From assembly GCA_947626995.1 (NCBI GenBank), contig CANQUI010000025.1, positions 1-34,147 of the forward strand: DNA of 34,147 nt, read 5' to 3'. The notes beneath the pieces are model-generated. The model was not told the DNA's origin. It saw only the letters and a program-made list of their open reading frames with translations, and did not search any database. Positions 22,896-34,147 of this stretch are shown piece by piece. Within the stretch, counting starts at the first letter, position 1; every line of letters begins with the position of its first letter. Made by a program: the position numbers and the translations under genes. This DNA is from an uncultured Eisenbergiella sp. (GTDB taxonomy: Bacteria; Bacillota; Clostridia; Lachnospirales; Lachnospiraceae).

Positions 22896-23948
22896 TCAGG
22901 CGGGAAAAAGGGTTTTGATTTCCCGGGTCACAATCCGCTCCGTCAGCGCCTCCATGTGTAACAGAAACGTCTCCCTTGTCTCTTCCGTTACCAGATAGAC
23001 ACTGTCCTCCCTGGCCGCTTCCTCCGCCATCCGCTGATTGATCTTCTGGCTGAAATGAATGGGGTCCATATAAAGGTCCAGATTCAGAAGGATCGTTTCC
23101 TCTCCCTGAAAATCAAAGATCTTCACATTTTCATATCCCGCCAGCCGCTCCATAAGGCGCCGCCTCGCATAGAGATATTCCTGCAGCTGCCCGTTTCGGT
23201 AAGCGTTGTCCCACCAAAGCATCGAATACGGCGGGAGCAGGAAGGAAAAGTCCGTTTCGGGATGCGCTGTAATCAGACGGACAAGAAGATCCAGATTGGC
23301 GTCGATTTTGGGCTCGTAAACGGAGGCGGGAAGCGGTGCGGAGACCGTTTCCCTTCTGTCGTAATGGGAAAGTGCCTCTTGTTTGGAAAAGGTCTTATCC
23401 TCCCACCAGTTATAGGAGGTTCCCTCATCATAGCCGCCCGCCAGGTTCATGGCCAGCAGGTACGGAATATCCTTAAAAATCACATCCTTGTTCCAAAGAT
23501 ATTTTCCGTCGTTAACGGGATTTTTATCATAAAGATACAGGGGCATGTCGTCGTTGACAAAGTTGGTGTCCGCATCCGCGTCCAGAGCGAACAGATCCAG
23601 ACTGTAAAAAACATGTTTCAGCTCGTGGGTATCAAACGCCTCCTGCAGATAATAACACAGATCCGCGGTGGTGCCGGAGCTTTTGATGGCCTTGATTGTC
23701 CTTGCGCCAAACGGCCGGTCGAACCAGCGGTTGTTATAATTTTCCGCCGTGGAGGAGCCGCACAGCACACTGTCATAATCAAAGGTGCGGATCGTCCCGA
23801 TACATTGATATTCGGATTTCGTCACCACGGCCTTCAGTCCGGGAAGCGGCCCGTGATAATGATAAAAGGGATCCAGAAGGACCACCAGCCCCCCGGCAGC
23901 CAGAAGAAGCGCCGCGGACACCAGAAAAAATTGTTTTAACGCTTTCAT
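22896..23948 (-). CDS. SGNH-like membrane-anchored acyltransferase partner (AlgX/DltD-like role)
   Basis: A 350-residue protein with an N-terminal membrane anchor (about residues 7-25) and an extracytoplasmic domain of SGNH type. The block I motif is VLCGSSTAENYN, with the likely nucleophile Ser65 or Ser66. The block V Asp/His pair is Asp295 and His298 in YMDPIHFS. These are the catalytic signatures of SGNH acyltransferases and esterases that pair with MBOAT proteins, such as AlgX/AlgJ or PatB. It follows the MBOAT gene by 8 bases. The likely job is to transfer an acetyl or other acyl group, delivered across the membrane by the MBOAT protein, to a cell-wall or secreted glycan. The acceptor is unknown. 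Confidence 0.78.
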   Translation of the reverse strand: MKALKQFFLVSAALLLAAGGLVVLLDPFYHYHGPLPGLKAVVTKSEYQCIGTIRTFDYDSVLCGSSTAENYNNRWFDRPFGARTIKAIKSSGTTADLCYYLQEAFDTHELKHVFYSLDLFALDADADTNFVNDDMPLYLYDKNPVNDGKYLWNKDVIFKDIPYLLAMNLAGGYDEGTSYNWWEDKTFSKQEALSHYDRRETVSAPLPASVYEPKIDANLDLLVRLITAHPETDFSFLLPPYSMLWWDNAYRNGQLQEYLYARRRLMERLAGYENVKIFDFQGEETILLNLDLYMDPIHFSQKINQRMAEEAAREDSVYLVTEETRETFLLHMEALTERIVTREIKTLFPA

Positions 23949-23956
23949 AGGCTCTC

Positions 23957-25411
23957 CTAAAAATCAAAGTAAAGGAAGGTGCTCACCCCTGTCAGGGAAA
24001 GGACAGACCAGACGAAAAGCACCGCCAGCAAAACCGCGTGCCCTTTCTTTTTTCCCGCTGTTCCCTTTTTGGGACGGATGCCCGGCCCGATCAGAAAGAT
24101 AAGGCAAAGGGACACAAAAAGCAGAAGAAGGAAAAGGGAAAGGATTGAAAGGACCCCCGGCGCTTTCATGGACAGCGCCTTGGTCACCACGTAAATCTCT
24201 GAAAGATCCAGGGCTTTTGCAATTTCCAGCAAAAATCCGTTCCAGCGAAAGGAAAAGATCTTTCCGATTACCAAAAATCCTTCCGATATGCTGGACGCGC
24301 GGAAAAACACAAAGGCCAGGCAGACGTAGGAAAACGTCAGCACTTTTCGTACGCTTTCCTTAAAAGAAGACGTCAGATCCGACGCTGCCACGCCGATTCC
24401 GTGCAAAAATCCCCAGAACACAAAGGTCCAGTCGGCCCCGTGCCACAGCCCGGACAGTAAAAAAACGATCATCGTATTGCAGATCGTGCGCAATTTTCCC
24501 TTCCGGCTGCCTCCCAGGGGAATATAAACGTATTTGGTAAAAAACCGGCCCAGGGTGATGTGCCATCTGCGCCAGAATTCCCGCACCGACAGGGAGCGAA
24601 ACGGGGCGTCAAAGTTTTCGGGAATTTCAATTCCCACCATTTTCCCAAGCCCTACGGCCATATCGCAGTAACCGCTGAAATCAAAGTACAGCTCCAGCAA
24701 ATAGCCCACGGCCAGAAAAAGGGCGCTGGCGCTGTCCAGTCGCTCGACCTGATCGTAGCCAAAGCCCACCGCTTTTGCCAGCGTATCCGCCAGCAGCGCC
24801 TTTTTGGAAAGCCCGATGACAAAACGGCTGATCCCCGCATAAAACCGGTCGGGATCAAACCGTCTTCTTTCTTTTTCATGAAGCTGCGGGATCAGTTCCT
24901 CATGAACCAGAATCGGCCCCTGCAAAATTTGGGGAAAGTAGACGATAAAGAACAGATAGTCCAAAAAAGAACAAAGGCCTGCCTTCCCTTTGTAGCAGTC
25001 GATCAGGTAGGAAAGCTGTTGAAACGTATAAAAACTGATTCCCACAGGAAGAAGAATCCGCAGCATGGGAAGCTGGGTATGAAACACGGCGTTTATGTTT
25101 TCCAGAAAAAAGCCGGTATATTTAAAATATCCCAGCGCGCCCAGATGAAACAGGCACCCCGCATAAAAAACCGCTTTTCTTTTTTTCTCCGACGTCGTTT
25201 GGAGAACCAGACGGCAAAAGACATAGCCGGCCAGACAGCTGACCAGCATCGTCCAGAGAAACTGCAGGTTTAAATACGCATAAAACCACAGGGACATCCC
25301 TGTGAGATATCCCTGTGCCAGCCGATCATGCTTTTTATAATTGAGATAATACCATCCCGCCAGCGTAAACGGCAGAAAAACAAACAGAAAGATCTGGGAA
25401 TTAAACAGCAT
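23957..25411 (-). CDS. MBOAT-family O-acyltransferase (AlgI-like)
   Basis: A 484-residue polytopic membrane protein of the AlgI/DltB/PatA branch. Diagnostic segments are [10 protein letters not shown] (159-167), [15 protein letters not shown] (242-256), [13 protein letters not shown] (278-290) and [17 protein letters not shown] (318-334), where His324 is the catalytic histidine and His284 the second conserved one. Length is typical. It moves acyl groups from a cytoplasmic donor to an extracytoplasmic partner, here the SGNH-like protein encoded next. Its ATG lies inside the end of gyrA (11-base overlap), so it is translated from the gyrase mRNA or from a promoter within gyrA. Confidence 0.88.
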   Translation of the reverse strand: MLFNSQIFLFVFLPFTLAGWYYLNYKKHDRLAQGYLTGMSLWFYAYLNLQFLWTMLVSCLAGYVFCRLVLQTTSEKKRKAVFYAGCLFHLGALGYFKYTGFFLENINAVFHTQLPMLRILLPVGISFYTFQQLSYLIDCYKGKAGLCSFLDYLFFIVYFPQILQGPILVHEELIPQLHEKERRRFDPDRFYAGISRFVIGLSKKALLADTLAKAVGFGYDQVERLDSASALFLAVGYLLELYFDFSGYCDMAVGLGKMVGIEIPENFDAPFRSLSVREFWRRWHITLGRFFTKYVYIPLGGSRKGKLRTICNTMIVFLLSGLWHGADWTFVFWGFLHGIGVAASDLTSSFKESVRKVLTFSYVCLAFVFFRASSISEGFLVIGKIFSFRWNGFLLEIAKALDLSEIYVVTKALSMKAPGVLSILSLFLLLLFVSLCLIFLIGPGIRPKKGTAGKKKGHAVLLAVLFVWSVLSLTGVSTFLYFDF

Positions 25412-27893
25412 TTTCTTCTTCTTCCTCGTCCAGTTCCCGGCTGCCGTCGGATATCTTTTCGCGGACCTTGGCGATTTTTGCCACCAAAACGCCCTTTTCC
25501 AGGTCGATGAGCTTGACGCCGGAGGTGATGCGTCCCAGGATGGAGACGTCCTTCATGGGAATCTGAATGATAATGCCTTCCGTGGTAATCATCATAATTT
25601 CGTGATCCTCGTTCACTCCCTTCACGCCTACCACATATCCGGTCTTGTCCGTGATCTTATAGCATTTCACGCCTTTACCGCCGCGGTACTGCAAATGGAA
25701 TTCCTCCAGCTTCGTTCTCTTTCCCATTCCATTTTCGGAAGCGATCAGCAGCGCTTCTCCCTGGTGATCCAGCTGCATCCCCACGACTTCGTCCCCGTCC
25801 TGCAATGTCATGCCGATCACGCCCATGGAGGCCCTTCCCGTATTTCTTACGTCCGTTTCCTTAAAGCGGATACACATGCCGTATTTTGTGACAAGGAAAA
25901 TTTCGCTGTTTTGATCCGTGGTCTTGACCTCGATCAGTTCATCGTTTTCCCTGAGGTTGATGGCCACAAGTCCTTTTTTGCGAACGTTATAGTATTCCAG
26001 AATGGACGTTTTCTTTACAATCCCTTTCTTTGTTACCATAAACAGATTCTTGCTCTCCGCATACTCGCTGACGGGAATGATGGCGGAGATTTTTTCTTCG
26101 GGAGCAAGCTGCAAAAGATTGACGATGGCGATTCCTCTGGCCGTGCGGCCCGCTTCGGGAATCTCGTAGGCCCTCAGCCGATAGACCCGGCCGAAATTGG
26201 TAAAGAACATCACATCATTGTGGGTGCTGGTCATCAGAAGATCCTCGATAAAATCATCCTCGATGGTGTGCATCCCCTTGATGCCCTTTCCGCCTCTGTG
26301 CTGGGATTTGAAATTATCCACCGTCATCCGCTTGATATAGCCCAGATTGGTCATGGTAATGACCGTATTTTCCACAGAGATCATATCCTCCATGGAAATG
26401 TCGGACGCGTCGAATCCGATCTGGCTTCTTCTTTCATCCCCGTATTTTTCTTTTATGATCAGGATTTCCTCCCGAATGACGGAAAGCAGCTTCTTTTCGT
26501 CCGCAAGGATTCCCTTTAATTCTTCGATCCGAACCAGCAGTTCCTGATGCTCTGCCTCCAGTTTTTCCCGTTCCAGACCGGTCAGCGCCCGCAGCCTCAT
26601 GTCAATGATCGCCTGCGCCTGAACGTCCGTCAGGCCGAATCTTTCCATCAGGCGATCCTTGGAAATCTGCGGTGTCTGGCTGCTGCGGATGATTTGGATC
26701 ACTTCGTCGATATGATCCTGGGCGATCAGCAGACCCTGCAGGATGTGATCCCTTTCTTCCGCCTTATTGAGCTCGTATTTCGTCCTTCTGGTTACCACAT
26801 CCTCCTGATGGCGGATGTAGTATTTGAGCATATCAAGCAGACTTAAGATCTTTGGCTCATTGTTTACCAAAGCGAGCATGATGACACCGAAGGTATCCTG
26901 CATCTGGGTATGTTTATACAACTGATTTAAAATTACGTTCGCATTGGCGTCCCGGCGCAGCTCGATCACCACCCGGGTGCCTTCCCGGTTGGACTCGTCC
27001 CGCAGATCCGTAATGCCGTCGATCTTTTTTTCTTTGTGAAGGTCCGCTATCTTTTCGATCAGCTTTGCCTTATTGACCATGTAGGGAAGCTGGGTGACAA
27101 CGATCTGGCTCTTTCCGTTTGCCAGCGTTTCAATATCCGTTACGGCCCGCACCCGGATCTTTCCCCGGCCGGTGCGATAGGCCTCTTCCACTCCCTTTGT
27201 GCCCAGAATGATGCCGCCGGTGGGAAAATCGGGAGCTTTTATAATATCCATCACTTCCTCTATCCGGGTATCCCGATCTTCCAGAATCCGGTTGTCCACG
27301 ATCTTTACCACCGCGTCCACCACCTCGCAAAGATTGTGGGGAGGGATATTCGTGGCCATACCCACCGCAATGCCGGAGGTTCCGTTGACCAAAAGATTCG
27401 GATAACGGGAAGGCAGAACCGTGGGTTCTTTTTCGGTCTCGTCAAAATTCGGTTCAAAGTCTACGGTATTTTTATTGATGTCGGCCAGCATTTCCATGGA
27501 AATTTTGGAAAGCCTTGCCTCCGTATACCGCATTGCCGCGGGGCCGTCGCCGTCCTCGGATCCGAAATTTCCGTGACCGTCCACCAGAGGATAACGGGTG
27601 TTCCATTCCTGCGCCATGTTGACCAAAGCGCCGTAAATGGAACTGTCTCCGTGCGGATGATATTTTCCCATCGTATCCCCGACGATACGGGCGCACTTTC
27701 GATGCGGCTTATCGGGGCCGTTGTTCAACTCGATCATGGAGTAGAGCACGCGCCTTTGCACCGGCTTCAGGCCGTCCCTGACATCCGGAAGCGCCCGGGC
27801 GGCGATGACGCTCATGGCATAATCGATGTAGGAATCCTCCATTTTTTTCTTTAAATCGACTTCCTCTATCTTATCAAAAATATGCTCGTCCAT
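25401..27893 (-). CDS. gyrA: DNA gyrase subunit A
   Basis: An 830-residue gyrase A subunit that breaks and rejoins DNA during negative supercoiling. The DNA-cleaving tyrosine is Tyr123 in [11 protein letters not shown]. The winged-helix region has [21 protein letters not shown] GyrA box, QHRGGKG in the first blade of the C-terminal beta-pinwheel, identifies gyrase rather than topoisomerase IV. The quinolone-determining segment reads GDSSIYG (residues 82-88), with Ser84 at the E. coli Ser83 position and Gly88 where E. coli has Asp87. An acidic tail ends the protein. It lies 23 bases after gyrB. Confidence 0.97.
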   Translation of the reverse strand: MDEHIFDKIEEVDLKKKMEDSYIDYAMSVIAARALPDVRDGLKPVQRRVLYSMIELNNGPDKPHRKCARIVGDTMGKYHPHGDSSIYGALVNMAQEWNTRYPLVDGHGNFGSEDGDGPAAMRYTEARLSKISMEMLADINKNTVDFEPNFDETEKEPTVLPSRYPNLLVNGTSGIAVGMATNIPPHNLCEVVDAVVKIVDNRILEDRDTRIEEVMDIIKAPDFPTGGIILGTKGVEEAYRTGRGKIRVRAVTDIETLANGKSQIVVTQLPYMVNKAKLIEKIADLHKEKKIDGITDLRDESNREGTRVVIELRRDANANVILNQLYKHTQMQDTFGVIMLALVNNEPKILSLLDMLKYYIRHQEDVVTRRTKYELNKAEERDHILQGLLIAQDHIDEVIQIIRSSQTPQISKDRLMERFGLTDVQAQAIIDMRLRALTGLEREKLEAEHQELLVRIEELKGILADEKKLLSVIREEILIIKEKYGDERRSQIGFDASDISMEDMISVENTVITMTNLGYIKRMTVDNFKSQHRGGKGIKGMHTIEDDFIEDLLMTSTHNDVMFFTNFGRVYRLRAYEIPEAGRTARGIAIVNLLQLAPEEKISAIIPVSEYAESKNLFMVTKKGIVKKTSILEYYNVRKKGLVAINLRENDELIEVKTTDQNSEIFLVTKYGMCIRFKETDVRNTGRASMGVIGMTLQDGDEVVGMQLDHQGEALLIASENGMGKRTKLEEFHLQYRGGKGVKCYKITDKTGYVVGVKGVNEDHEIMMITTEGIIIQIPMKDVSILGRITSGVKLIDLEKGVLVAKIAKVREKISDGSRELDEEEEENAV

Positions 27894-27916
27894 TTTCCTC
27901 TCCGTCTATCCCGTCT

Positions 27917-30933
<3,017 letters not shown>

Positions 30934-30936
30934 ATT

Positions 30937-31146
30937 TCACCCAGTAATCTCAATCTTCTTTCCCTGAAACGTCACCACATCGCCGGGAACCAGTTTTTTC
31001 CCCCGCTGCAGACATACCGTTCCGTTCACCTCTACAAGACCGTCCAGAATGGCATACTTTGCCTCCACGCCGGTAAAGGCCAGACCGGCGGCCTTTAACA
31101 GTTGTCCCAACTTGATCGATTCGTCCCTTAACTGATAAACCTGCAT
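30937..31146 (-). CDS. yaaA: YaaA-type S4 domain RNA-binding protein
   Basis: A 69-residue stand-alone S4 domain: IKLGQLLKAAGLAFTGVEAKYAILDG with VEVNGTVCLQRGKKLVPGD, typical of the small protein encoded between dnaN and recF in Firmicutes. It is predicted to bind structured RNA; related proteins are linked to ribosome assembly. Lies 19 bases after dnaN. Confidence 0.93.
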   Translation of the reverse strand: MQVYQLRDESIKLGQLLKAAGLAFTGVEAKYAILDGLVEVNGTVCLQRGKKLVPGDVVTFQGKKIEITG

Positions 31147-31165
31147 CCTGTCCTCTCCGATCTTT

Positions 31166-32275
31166 TTAACTCACCGTGGTAAAATTCACCGGAAGGATCA
31201 GATAAAGATAGCTCTGTTCCTCGTTTCGGATAATACAGGGGGCTTTGGGATTCACAAGGTGCAGCGTCACCGTTTCGTCCTCTATGACCCTGAGCGCGTC
31301 GATGAGAAACTTGGGATTGAAACCGATCATCAGATCCCTTCCGAATTTGTCAATATCAATCTGCTCATTCATACTTCCTACCGCCGAATTGATCTTCAAT
31401 TCCATGGAGCCGTCGATGATATTGATGATAATGGGCTTTTTATCCCCTTCCTTCACCAGAAGGGTAGCGCGGTCGATACAGCTTAAAAACTCCTTTTTGC
31501 GGATCACAACCTTGGTCTCATAATCGTTGGTAAGCATCTGATCGATCCTAAAATACTCTCCCTCAATCAGCCGGGAAACCACGATCGTATGATCGAATTC
31601 GAACAGCACATGCTTATCCGTAAAATACAGAAAAACGTCCTGATCCGTGTCTCCGGTAAGAATCTTGGAAATCTCGTTTAACGTCTTTCCCGGAATCACC
31701 ACCTTCTTGTTGCCGTAGGTGTTTTTCAACAGGATCCGGCGGACAGAAATACGATGGCCGTCCAGAGAGACCACGCGCAGTTCGTTTCCGTTTATTTCAA
31801 ACAATTCTCCCGTCATCAGACGGTTGTTGTCATTGTCCGCAATGGAAAAAATCGTCTGTCTGATCACTTCCCGCAGCGTAAACTGGGAAACGATTATGGA
31901 ATCGTTTTTCTCAATCTGAGGAAGATAGGCAAAATCATCCCCGCTCTTGCCAATGATATTGAACTTGGATTTCTCACAGGTGATGGTAGCCTTATAATTG
32001 GCGTCGGTGGAGATCATAATATCGTTATCGGGAAGCTTTCTGACAATCTCGAGGAAGATTTTGGCATCCAGCGCAATGATTCCTTTTTCCAGGATCCTTC
32101 CTTCTACGATTGTCTCGATTCCCAGTTCCATATCGTTAGCGGTAAGCCGGATCATTCCCCCGGAGCAGTCCAAAAGGACACATTCCAAAATGGACATGGT
32201 GGTCTTACTGGGAACCGCTTTGGAAACAACCTGAAGGCCGTTTAACAGATTCGCTTTGGAACATACGAGTTTCAT
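31166..32275 (-). CDS. dnaN: DNA polymerase III beta sliding clamp
   Basis: A 369-residue beta clamp with three repeated domains and normal length. Recognisable stretches are LLNGLQVVSKAVPSKTTMSILECVLL at the N-terminus, and the C-terminal NPKFLIDALRVIEDETVTLHLVNPKAPCIIRNEEQSYLYLILPV. GGGAGAG lies upstream of the ATG. It has a promoter in the gap behind dnaA, next to a DnaA box. Confidence 0.97.
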   Translation of the reverse strand: MKLVCSKANLLNGLQVVSKAVPSKTTMSILECVLLDCSGGMIRLTANDMELGIETIVEGRILEKGIIALDAKIFLEIVRKLPDNDIMISTDANYKATITCEKSKFNIIGKSGDDFAYLPQIEKNDSIIVSQFTLREVIRQTIFSIADNDNNRLMTGELFEINGNELRVVSLDGHRISVRRILLKNTYGNKKVVIPGKTLNEISKILTGDTDQDVFLYFTDKHVLFEFDHTIVVSRLIEGEYFRIDQMLTNDYETKVVIRKKEFLSCIDRATLLVKEGDKKPIIINIIDGSMELKINSAVGSMNEQIDIDKFGRDLMIGFNPKFLIDALRVIEDETVTLHLVNPKAPCIIRNEEQSYLYLILPVNFTTVS

Positions 32276-32345
32276 TTTTCGGTCTCTCCCTTCTCATATT
32301 AAAGATAAAGAAATTCATAGTCTTTCATAATAAAGAGTGTCGATA

Positions 32346-32354
32346 TGTGGATAA
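32346..32354 (-). promoter_or_regulatory. DnaA box in the dnaA-dnaN gap
   Basis: Perfect TGTGGATAA (TTATCCACA on the minus strand), nine bases downstream of the dnaN -10, where it would cover the transcription start. It is probably a regulatory site through which DnaA controls dnaN, and may belong to a split origin. Confidence 0.75.
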
Positions 32355-32362
32355 CTAACTTT

Positions 32363-32391
32363 ATTATACTATTTATAAGGTAAAATGGAAA
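32363..32391 (-). promoter_or_regulatory. Promoter of dnaN
   Basis: TTTCCA (32386-32391), a 17-base spacer, and a perfect TATAAT (32363-32368) on the minus strand between dnaA and dnaN. Confidence 0.65.
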
Positions 32392-32438
32392 CGGAAATCT
32401 TGTGAAAATCTCCCGGATAAAAGGAAAATAAGGAAGAT

Positions 32439-33800
32439 TTATGCACATATTTTCTTTTTGATGGTCTCGATCTTGTTTTTCAGCTCCTCGTTGGTTTTGA
32501 TTTCATCCTCAATTTTATTCACACCGTGGATAATTGTGGTGTGGTCTTTTTTTCCGATGATCTTTGCGATATTGACAAAGGAAGTATCGGTCAGCTTGCG
32601 GCAGAGGTACATAAAAACCTGTCTTGCCACCACAAATTCCGAATTTCTCTTTTTGGAGGTGATGTCCTCCGGCGTGACGCCGAAGTGCTCCGCCACCACC
32701 TCGATAATGAGAGAGGGCGTGATTTCCCTTGGCTTGTCCGGATTGATAATGTCCTTTAAGGCGTCCTCCGCCAGATCCAGAGTGATTTCATATTGATTTT
32801 CAATCTTGGCCTTGGCGATGATCCGGTTAAAGGCCCCTTCCAGTTCCCGGATGTTGGATTTGATATTTGTGGCTATGTATTCGAAAATCTTGTCGTCGAT
32901 GTTGCGGCCGCAGTATTCCGCGTTCTTTTTGAGAATCGCCATACGGGTCTCATAGTCGGGCGGCTGAATATCCGCGATCAGTCCCCAGTCAAAACGGGAA
33001 CGGAACCTTTCTTCCAGCGTTTCCATTTCCTTTGGCGGCTTATCCGAAGACAGCACGATCTGTTTGCCGGAAGAGTGAAGCACGTTGAAGGTGTGAAAAA
33101 ATTCTTCCTGGGTGCTTTCCTTTCCTATTATAAACTGTACGTCGTCGATCATAAGAACGTCTACGGTACGGTACTTTTCTCTCAGCTTGGTCATGGCGGT
33201 GGCGTTACCGCTGCGGATGGATTCGATCACTTCATTGGTGAAGGATTCGCTGGTGACATACAAAACCTTCATGGTTGGATTCTGCTCCAGAATAAAATGA
33301 CCGATGGAATGCATCAGGTGGGTCTTTCCCAGCCCCGCCCCTCCGTAGATAAAAAGGGGATTATAGGCGTTGCCGGGGGATTCCGCGACTGCCAGACAGG
33401 CGGAATGGGCAAATTTATTGTTATTTCCCACCACGAAGGTGTCAAATTTATATTTCGGATTCAAATTGGCCATTTCGTAGTTGATGTTGTTCGTATTGGA
33501 AGAGGGGGATTTGAGATCCTGCCGGATCCTTGCCTTCTGGTCCTTTTCCAGGATAAAGGACACGTCGTAGTCGTGGTCCATCATTTCCGAAATGGTCACC
33601 TTAAAATAGCTGCTGTATTTGGTGGAAATATAATTCAGCGCGTGGGACTGGCCCGCCGGTATGATGATATAGACCGTATTTTCCCTGACCTCGCCGAACT
33701 GAAGGGGTTCTATCCAGGTGGTATAGGAGATATTGGTCAGCTCGTATTCTTTTTGGATCGCTTTTTTGATCGTTTCCCAATTTTCTCCGATGAAATGCAT
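32439..33800 (-). CDS. dnaA: Chromosomal replication initiator DnaA
   Basis: A 453-residue initiator. Domain I is at the N-terminus (WETIKKAIQKEYELTNISYTTWIEPL). The AAA+ domain has Walker A GGAGLGKT (153-160) and Walker B VLMIDDVQF. Domain IV has the DNA-recognition signature DHTTIIHGVNKI near residue 425. AAGGAGG lies ten bases before the ATG. It leads the replication cluster, reading away from the DnaA-box region. Confidence 0.98.
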   Translation of the reverse strand: MHFIGENWETIKKAIQKEYELTNISYTTWIEPLQFGEVRENTVYIIIPAGQSHALNYISTKYSSYFKVTISEMMDHDYDVSFILEKDQKARIRQDLKSPSSNTNNINYEMANLNPKYKFDTFVVGNNNKFAHSACLAVAESPGNAYNPLFIYGGAGLGKTHLMHSIGHFILEQNPTMKVLYVTSESFTNEVIESIRSGNATAMTKLREKYRTVDVLMIDDVQFIIGKESTQEEFFHTFNVLHSSGKQIVLSSDKPPKEMETLEERFRSRFDWGLIADIQPPDYETRMAILKKNAEYCGRNIDDKIFEYIATNIKSNIRELEGAFNRIIAKAKIENQYEITLDLAEDALKDIINPDKPREITPSLIIEVVAEHFGVTPEDITSKKRNSEFVVARQVFMYLCRKLTDTSFVNIAKIIGKKDHTTIIHGVNKIEDEIKTNEELKNKIETIKKKICA

Positions 33801-33856
33801 AACAAAGAAACCTCCTTACCAAAATGCCAGCGATGCAGAGAAATTCAGTCTATTCT

Positions 33857-33885
33857 ATAATAAACTAATTGATGAAAAATGGCAA
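33857..33885 (-). promoter_or_regulatory. Promoter of dnaA
   Basis: TTGCCA (33880-33885), 17-base spacer and TATTAT (33857-33862) on the minus strand, each one base from consensus. A DnaA box 20 bases upstream suggests autoregulation. Confidence 0.75.
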
Positions 33886-33905
33886 ATGTAAATTTGAGAG
33901 AAATT

Positions 33906-34106
33906 TTATCCACAGAAAAGAAAAAAAGAAGGAAGAAAAAGAGCCTTTTCGGACACGGATGTGGATAAATGAAAATCTTCTATACACAGCTTTTTGCGGT
34001 TTTTTTTGCGGGTTTTGCAAAAGAAAGGAAAAGAAAAAACGAGATTATCCACAGATTATCCACACGCTGTGGATAATCTGATGTCAATCGGCCCGCCTGT
34101 GGATTT
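33906..34106. other. oriC: oriC region with DnaA boxes
   Basis: This gene-free stretch upstream of dnaA holds perfect DnaA boxes at 33906-33914 (+), 33960-33968 (-), 34045-34053 (+), 34056-34064 (+) and 34068-34076 (-). One-mismatch CTATACACA is at 33980-33988, and a weaker TGTGGATTT is at 34098-34106. Purine-rich and T-rich tracts (33915-33945 and 33991-34040) separate the clusters and could unwind. The window stops before the far side is visible, so the origin may extend beyond. Confidence 0.85.
34052..34080. repeat. Perfect 13-base dyad of two opposed DnaA boxes
   Basis: CAGATTATCCACA (34052-34064), CGC, then TGTGGATAATCTG (34068-34080). A third box lies directly upstream in the same direction as the first (34045-34053). 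This is the densest part of the origin. Confidence 0.85.
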
Positions 34107-34147
34107 TTCCATTGTTCCGGTTTTTCCTCTATATGTTGTAGCAAAAA

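Overview
The window reads as chromosomal DNA from an anaerobic low-to-mid GC Firmicute, most likely a Clostridia/Lachnospiraceae-type organism. The right third carries the replication-origin cluster dnaA-dnaN-yaaA(S4)-recF-gyrB-gyrA in classic Gram-positive order, all on the minus strand. DnaA boxes lie upstream of dnaA, from about 33.9 kb to the window end. Genus-level assignment is inference; no rRNA or tRNA gene was seen.

Layout, left to right. (1) 1-6.2 kb is an accessory block, visibly more AT-rich than what follows. It holds a restriction/methylase-like protein, an AAA/DUF4143 ATPase, a mobile-element scar (truncated serine recombinase running directly into the C-terminal tail of a relaxase-like protein), a decayed IS1182-family element with recognisable ends, and two tandem DUF4230 proteins. 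(2) 6.2-9.0 kb holds an SDR oxidoreductase and an ibrA/ibrB-like pair (PP-loop ATPase plus ParB-fold protein). (3) 9.0-19.0 kb is one long minus-strand operon starting with trmB and continuing into an Mrp/Mbh-type cation/proton antiporter: E, F, G, DUF4040, an MbhE-MrpB fusion, C, and four large antiporter subunits. A clear terminator ends it. (4) 19.2-20.7 kb is a membrane-anchored D,D-carboxypeptidase, the only convincing plus-strand gene. (5) 20.6-22.7 kb is a three-gene operon: XRE regulator, uncharacterised protein with nuclease-like motifs, and DEDDh exonuclease of ERI-1/KapD type. (6) 22.9-25.4 kb is an SGNH-like plus MBOAT pair, an envelope or polysaccharide O-acylation module attached to the 3' end of gyrA by an 11-base gene overlap. 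(7) 25.4-34.1 kb is gyrA to oriC.

How the genes work together: the right side is replication initiation and topology control; the large operon is an energy-coupling/ion-homeostasis complex with no catalytic hydrogenase or ferredoxin-oxidising subunit nearby; carboxypeptidase and MBOAT/SGNH act on the envelope. The least understood parts are the XRE-nuclease-like-exonuclease operon with repeated operator-like motifs, the ibrAB pair, the DUF4230 pair, and the unusual four-antiporter Mrp complex. All family assignments are from reading motifs; no database search was run.
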